Shown piece by piece: positions 61,413 through 64,000 of a DNA stretch of 64,000 nucleotides. The stretch is taken from assembly GCA_035248685.1 (NCBI GenBank), contig DATFHF010000056.1:1-64000 (forward strand), given 5' to 3'. How positions within the stretch are numbered: the stretch's first letter is position 1; each line of letters opens with the position of its first letter. Source of the DNA: Jatrophihabitans_A sp035248685. Lineage in GTDB: Bacteria; Actinomycetota; Actinomycetes; Mycobacteriales; Jatrophihabitantaceae. Position numbers and translations under genes: made by a program. The notes beneath the pieces were generated by a model. The model was not told where the DNA came from. It ran no database searches and saw only the letters and a list, made by a program, of their open reading frames with translations.

Positions 61413-62490
61413 TCCGCTGTTCGCACCGGCCGGTCCGGTCTTCTCGATCAACTCGACGACCGTGCCGTCGATGGCCCGGGACTGCGTTCGGCTCGAGATC
61501 GACGAGGGAATCGAAGGGCTGCGCACGCTGCGGCTGCACCTGTTCGCCACCGGCGCCGGGGCAGCCGGACCGCCGGACCGGATGATCTACCTGGACGGCG
61601 GGGTGGTGGACTTCGGCAAGCAGCTGAAGGTGTCCATCGGCCCGGACTCCGGTCAACGCACCGTGTTCGACGGCACGATCTCGGCCATCGAAGCGGTGTT
61701 CGACGACGGGCAACCGCCGCTGGTGGTGCTGCTCGCCGAGGACGCGCTGATGAAGCTGCGGATGACCCGGCGGCTGTGCAGCTACACCAACGTCACCGAC
61801 GCCGACATCGCCCGCCAGCTCGCCGGCAAGCACGGCCTGCAGGCTGATGTGGACGTGGACGGCCCGACGCATGACGTCGTCCAGCAGCTGAACCAGAGTG
61901 ACCTGGCGTTCCTGCGGGAACGGGCCAGGCTGGTGCGGGCCGAGCTGTGGTGTGACGGGCGCACCTTGTACATGCGATCGCGGCCCCGGCGCACCGGAAC
62001 CGAGCTGACCCTGGTGCAGGGCAACCAGCTGTTGTCGGTCCGGTTGTGTGCCGATCTGGCCCATCAGCGCAGCGAAGTGCACGTGACCGGCTATGACGCT
62101 TCGGCCAAGGATGTCATCGATGAGCACGTCGGGTCAGAGGTCATCGCCGCCGAAATCTCCGGTGGCCGCAGCGGTCCCAAGGTGGTCGACCTGGCGCTCG
62201 GCGGCAGCACCACGCTGCGGGTGCGGGAAAGTCCGCTGAACACCGCGCAGGCCGGAGCCTGGGCCAAGGCCGAGATGCTGCGGCGCAGCCGGCGGTTCGT
62301 CTCGGTGGTCGGCACCACCCGCGGCTCACCGGACATGGTGGTCGGCAGCCGGCTCACCCTGCAGGGGGTCGGGGCGCCGTTCGAGGGCGCCGGCTACTAC
62401 GTCACCCGAATCTGTCACACCGTTGACCTGGTGCGCGGGTTGCGAACCCGGTTCGAGGCGGAGCGGTCGACTGTGAATGAGGCGCGCTGA
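61405..62490 (+). CDS. Hub protein (phage late control D / VgrG N-terminal type)
   Basis: A 361-residue gpD-like hub: VRLEIDEGIEGLRTLRLHLF, VFDGTISAIEAVFDDGQPPL, EDALMKLRMTRRL, NQSDLAFLRERARLVRAELW and VVGTTRGSPDMVVGSRLTL. It forms the trimeric base on which tube and spike sit. ATG 61405 begins within the small linker gene's last codons. Its stop overlaps the spike start. Confidence 0.93.
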   Translation: MTDPLFAPAGPVFSINSTTVPSMARDCVRLEIDEGIEGLRTLRLHLFATGAGAAGPPDRMIYLDGGVVDFGKQLKVSIGPDSGQRTVFDGTISAIEAVFDDGQPPLVVLLAEDALMKLRMTRRLCSYTNVTDADIARQLAGKHGLQADVDVDGPTHDVVQQLNQSDLAFLRERARLVRAELWCDGRTLYMRSRPRRTGTELTLVQGNQLLSVRLCADLAHQRSEVHVTGYDASAKDVIDEHVGSEVIAAEISGGRSGPKVVDLALGGSTTLRVRESPLNTAQAGAWAKAEMLRRSRRFVSVVGTTRGSPDMVVGSRLTLQGVGAPFEGAGYYVTRICHTVDLVRGLRTRFEAERSTVNEAR

Positions 62491-63155
62491 TGCCACTGCC
62501 ACAGCCCAATGACGGCGACGGCCCCACCTTCTTCGGGGTGTATCCGGCCTGGGTGACCGACCTGGTGGATACCAAGGGACTCGGCCGGATCGAGGTCAGT
62601 TTTCCGTTCCTGGGCAAGGACGGCAACGACGCGGTACGGGCCTGGGCCACCCTGTGCACCCCGTACGCGGACAAGGACCAGGGCCTGTGCATTCTGCCGG
62701 AGGTCGGCAGCCAGGTGCTGGTCGCCTTCGAGGCCGGCAGCTTCTACCGTCCCTACATCATCGGCTCGGCTTGGAACGGCAAGGCGGCGCTGCCGCATGC
62801 GGCTGAAAAGCCCAACAACATCAGGGTGTGGCGTACCCGGGCGGACAGCCGGCTGGAGTTCGATGACACCAAGGGAGCGCCGAAAGTCACGGTCAGCACC
62901 TCGTCCGGGCATCAGGTGGTGCTGGATGACGGCGCGCGGGAGATCACCGTCCAGCATGCCCAGGGTTGCGTCATCCGGCTGACCGCCACGTCCATCGAGA
63001 TCCAGGCGAACACCTCGGTGGAGGTGACTGCGCCGATGGTGGAGGTGACCGCGCCGATGTCGACCTTCAGCGGCCTGGTGCAGTGCCAAACCATGGTGGC
63101 CGAGTCGTTCGTTATCTCACCGGCCTATACCCCTGGCGTCGGGAACATCTGGTGA
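62490..63155 (+). CDS. Spike protein (baseplate assembly protein V / VgrG C-terminal type)
   Basis: A 221-residue spike. An OB-fold N-terminus (FGVYPAWVTDLVDTKGLGRI, then TPYADKDQGLCILPEVGSQV) is followed by a beta-helix (VSTSSGHQVVLDDGAREITV, then SIEIQANTSVEVTAPMVEVT) and the end AYTPGVGNIW. In eCIS it forms the puncturing tip with the hub. The split into separate hub and spike genes is usual outside PVC-type clusters. Confidence 0.93.
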   Translation: MPLPQPNDGDGPTFFGVYPAWVTDLVDTKGLGRIEVSFPFLGKDGNDAVRAWATLCTPYADKDQGLCILPEVGSQVLVAFEAGSFYRPYIIGSAWNGKAALPHAAEKPNNIRVWRTRADSRLEFDDTKGAPKVTVSTSSGHQVVLDDGAREITVQHAQGCVIRLTATSIEIQANTSVEVTAPMVEVTAPMSTFSGLVQCQTMVAESFVISPAYTPGVGNIW

Positions 63156-64000
63156 CCGCGTTCGCGCTGCGGGCACCGTGGTATGTCCGGGAACGGGGCG
63201 GCTTCGGCCTGCGCGATCCGCGCGCGCTGCGGCCGGCGATTCAGATGTATGACCGCACCGATTTCGTCAAGCGGTTGCTGGCCGATCCCCGCGATTCGCT
63301 GGCCTATGGCGCGGACGACGTGTGGTCCTATCCGGTGCCGGTTACCCCGGCGTTCAATGCGCACGGCCGGGCGAGGCTGGCCACTTCGCAGCTGATCACC
63401 ACCCAATTGCGCAAGCTCTATCAGCCCAGCCACAACCGGTTTTATGTCGTTGTGGTCGAGGTGTTCTGTGATCAGCCCGGGTTGCCGCGGGCCGGCTCGC
63501 ACGACGACATCAGTGTGAGCTTCGTGATGCGCCGGCAGCGGACGTCGGTGTCCGGGGCGCGCGGACCGTCCCGGCGGCTGGCCCGAAACCTGCTGGTGGA
63601 CCTGGCCGCCCAGCAGAATGTGGCTTTCACCGGTGCGGAACTGCCGGAAGATGCCAGGGATTTGTGGTGGGCCAAGACCTGGCGGGACCGGTTCGAGCAG
63701 CAGAACCAGGAGTTGCTGGAACAGGTTCAGGCTGAGTCCGAGGACGAATACTGGTACGCGGCGAAGGGCCAGCCGGCCGAGTGGCGACGGTTGGAAGACA
63801 CCGACCTGCCGGCCGACGAGCAGCCCTTTCCGATGTGGCGGTTGCCGCGCCGGCCGGACGACTGCGACGCGGCGGCGACCCGGTCCACCTGGTTCGGGGT
63901 CATCCCTACCTACTCGAGTGAGCATTCGGTACGGGCTGGCAAGGTACAAGCCAAGTTGGACGATCGGGCGATCTATCACCTGCGCTGCATCGTCACGCAG
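63152..64000 (+). CDS. eCIS/baseplate-associated protein, truncated by window end
   Basis: An open frame from GTG 63152 (GTGA overlap with the spike stop) to the last base, 283 codons without a stop. Recognisable blocks include FALRAPWYVRERGGFGLRDP, TTQLRKLYQPSHNRFYVVVV, and WFGVIPTYSSEHS followed by KLDDRAIYHLRCI. I do not recognise a named family. Its position after the spike suggests a baseplate or cargo-loading protein. Confidence 0.85.
   Translation, partial: MTAFALRAPWYVRERGGFGLRDPRALRPAIQMYDRTDFVKRLLADPRDSLAYGADDVWSYPVPVTPAFNAHGRARLATSQLITTQLRKLYQPSHNRFYVVVVEVFCDQPGLPRAGSHDDISVSFVMRRQRTSVSGARGPSRRLARNLLVDLAAQQNVAFTGAELPEDARDLWWAKTWRDRFEQQNQELLEQVQAESEDEYWYAAKGQPAEWRRLEDTDLPADEQPFPMWRLPRRPDDCDAAATRSTWFGVIPTYSSEHSVRAGKVQAKLDDRAIYHLRCIVTQ

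Noticed and set aside
53647..64000. A prophage
   Set aside because: Only tail-type genes with eCIS-specific members (DUF4255, Pvc7-like) are seen; no capsid, portal, terminase, integrase or lysis genes in view.

Overview
The window is high-GC DNA with GTG starts, ATGA/GTGA gene overlaps and many actinobacteria-type families: a high-affinity group 1h hydrogenase, LAL and SARP/AfsR-type regulators, F420/LLM oxidoreductases, box benzoyl-CoA genes and DUF6131. It suggests a soil-type actinomycete. The genus cannot be named from the sequence alone.

Region 1 (1-8458) is an uptake-hydrogenase locus. A minus-strand operon runs from the small and large subunits of a group 1h [NiFe]-hydrogenase (hhyS, hhyL) through a NifU/Rieske-like fusion, a DUF5947-like and a DUF6084-like protein, a 450-residue protein of unknown function and a tiny membrane peptide to the C-terminal maturation protease. 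hypA and hypB are divergent from it on the plus strand. Several genes overlap by 4 bp, so the operon looks translationally coupled.

Region 2 (8488-24136) is mixed and accessory-rich. It has a triplicated membrane protein, a methyltransferase and a CAU-anticodon tRNA. Next to the tRNA lies a STAND ATPase gene with an extracytoplasmic C-terminus and a small partner gene that carries the same N-terminal motif. Then come a large LAL (MalT-like) regulator followed by two membrane proteins and a GNAT enzyme, an AT-richer Fic gene that looks inserted, a DUF4157 (eCIS core domain) double-HExxH protein with a beta-sandwich partner gene, and an ATP-grasp-like enzyme.

Region 3 (24275-47348) holds a secreted phosphoesterase with PKD/FN3 domains, an ATP-dependent DNA ligase, a beta-propeller protein, two oxidoreductases, an enolase-superfamily enzyme and a stand-alone LuxR-type HTH with palindromic upstream sites. 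It continues with a GMC-like oxidoreductase, a GH13 amylase-like enzyme, a papain-like protease directly followed by a chagasin-type (I42) inhibitor, an AfsR-like regulator, two very small membrane proteins, a phospholipase D-like protein, an ECF sigma factor with a VOC protein, and a second secreted phosphoesterase-like protein that ends at a perfect 22-bp hairpin.

Region 4 (47372-52344) is the box pathway for aerobic benzoyl-CoA breakdown (boxC, boxB) with an amidohydrolase and an F420/FMN-type oxidoreductase.

Region 5 (52349-64000, cut by the window edge) is a contractile injection system (eCIS) cluster. A divergent Cys-rich coiled-coil protein with an Asp/Arg/His repeat tail is followed by a DUF4255 (Pvc16-like) protein, an Ig-like protein, sheath 1, tube 1, sheath 2, tube 2, a CIS-tube/Pvc7-like protein with a Ser/Ala/Gly-rich tail instead of LysM, a small linker protein, the hub, the spike and the start of another baseplate-type gene. 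The DUF4157 protein at 21130-22668 is a plausible distant cargo of this machine. The most novel candidates are the STAND/partner pair and the eCIS with its unusual accessory proteins.
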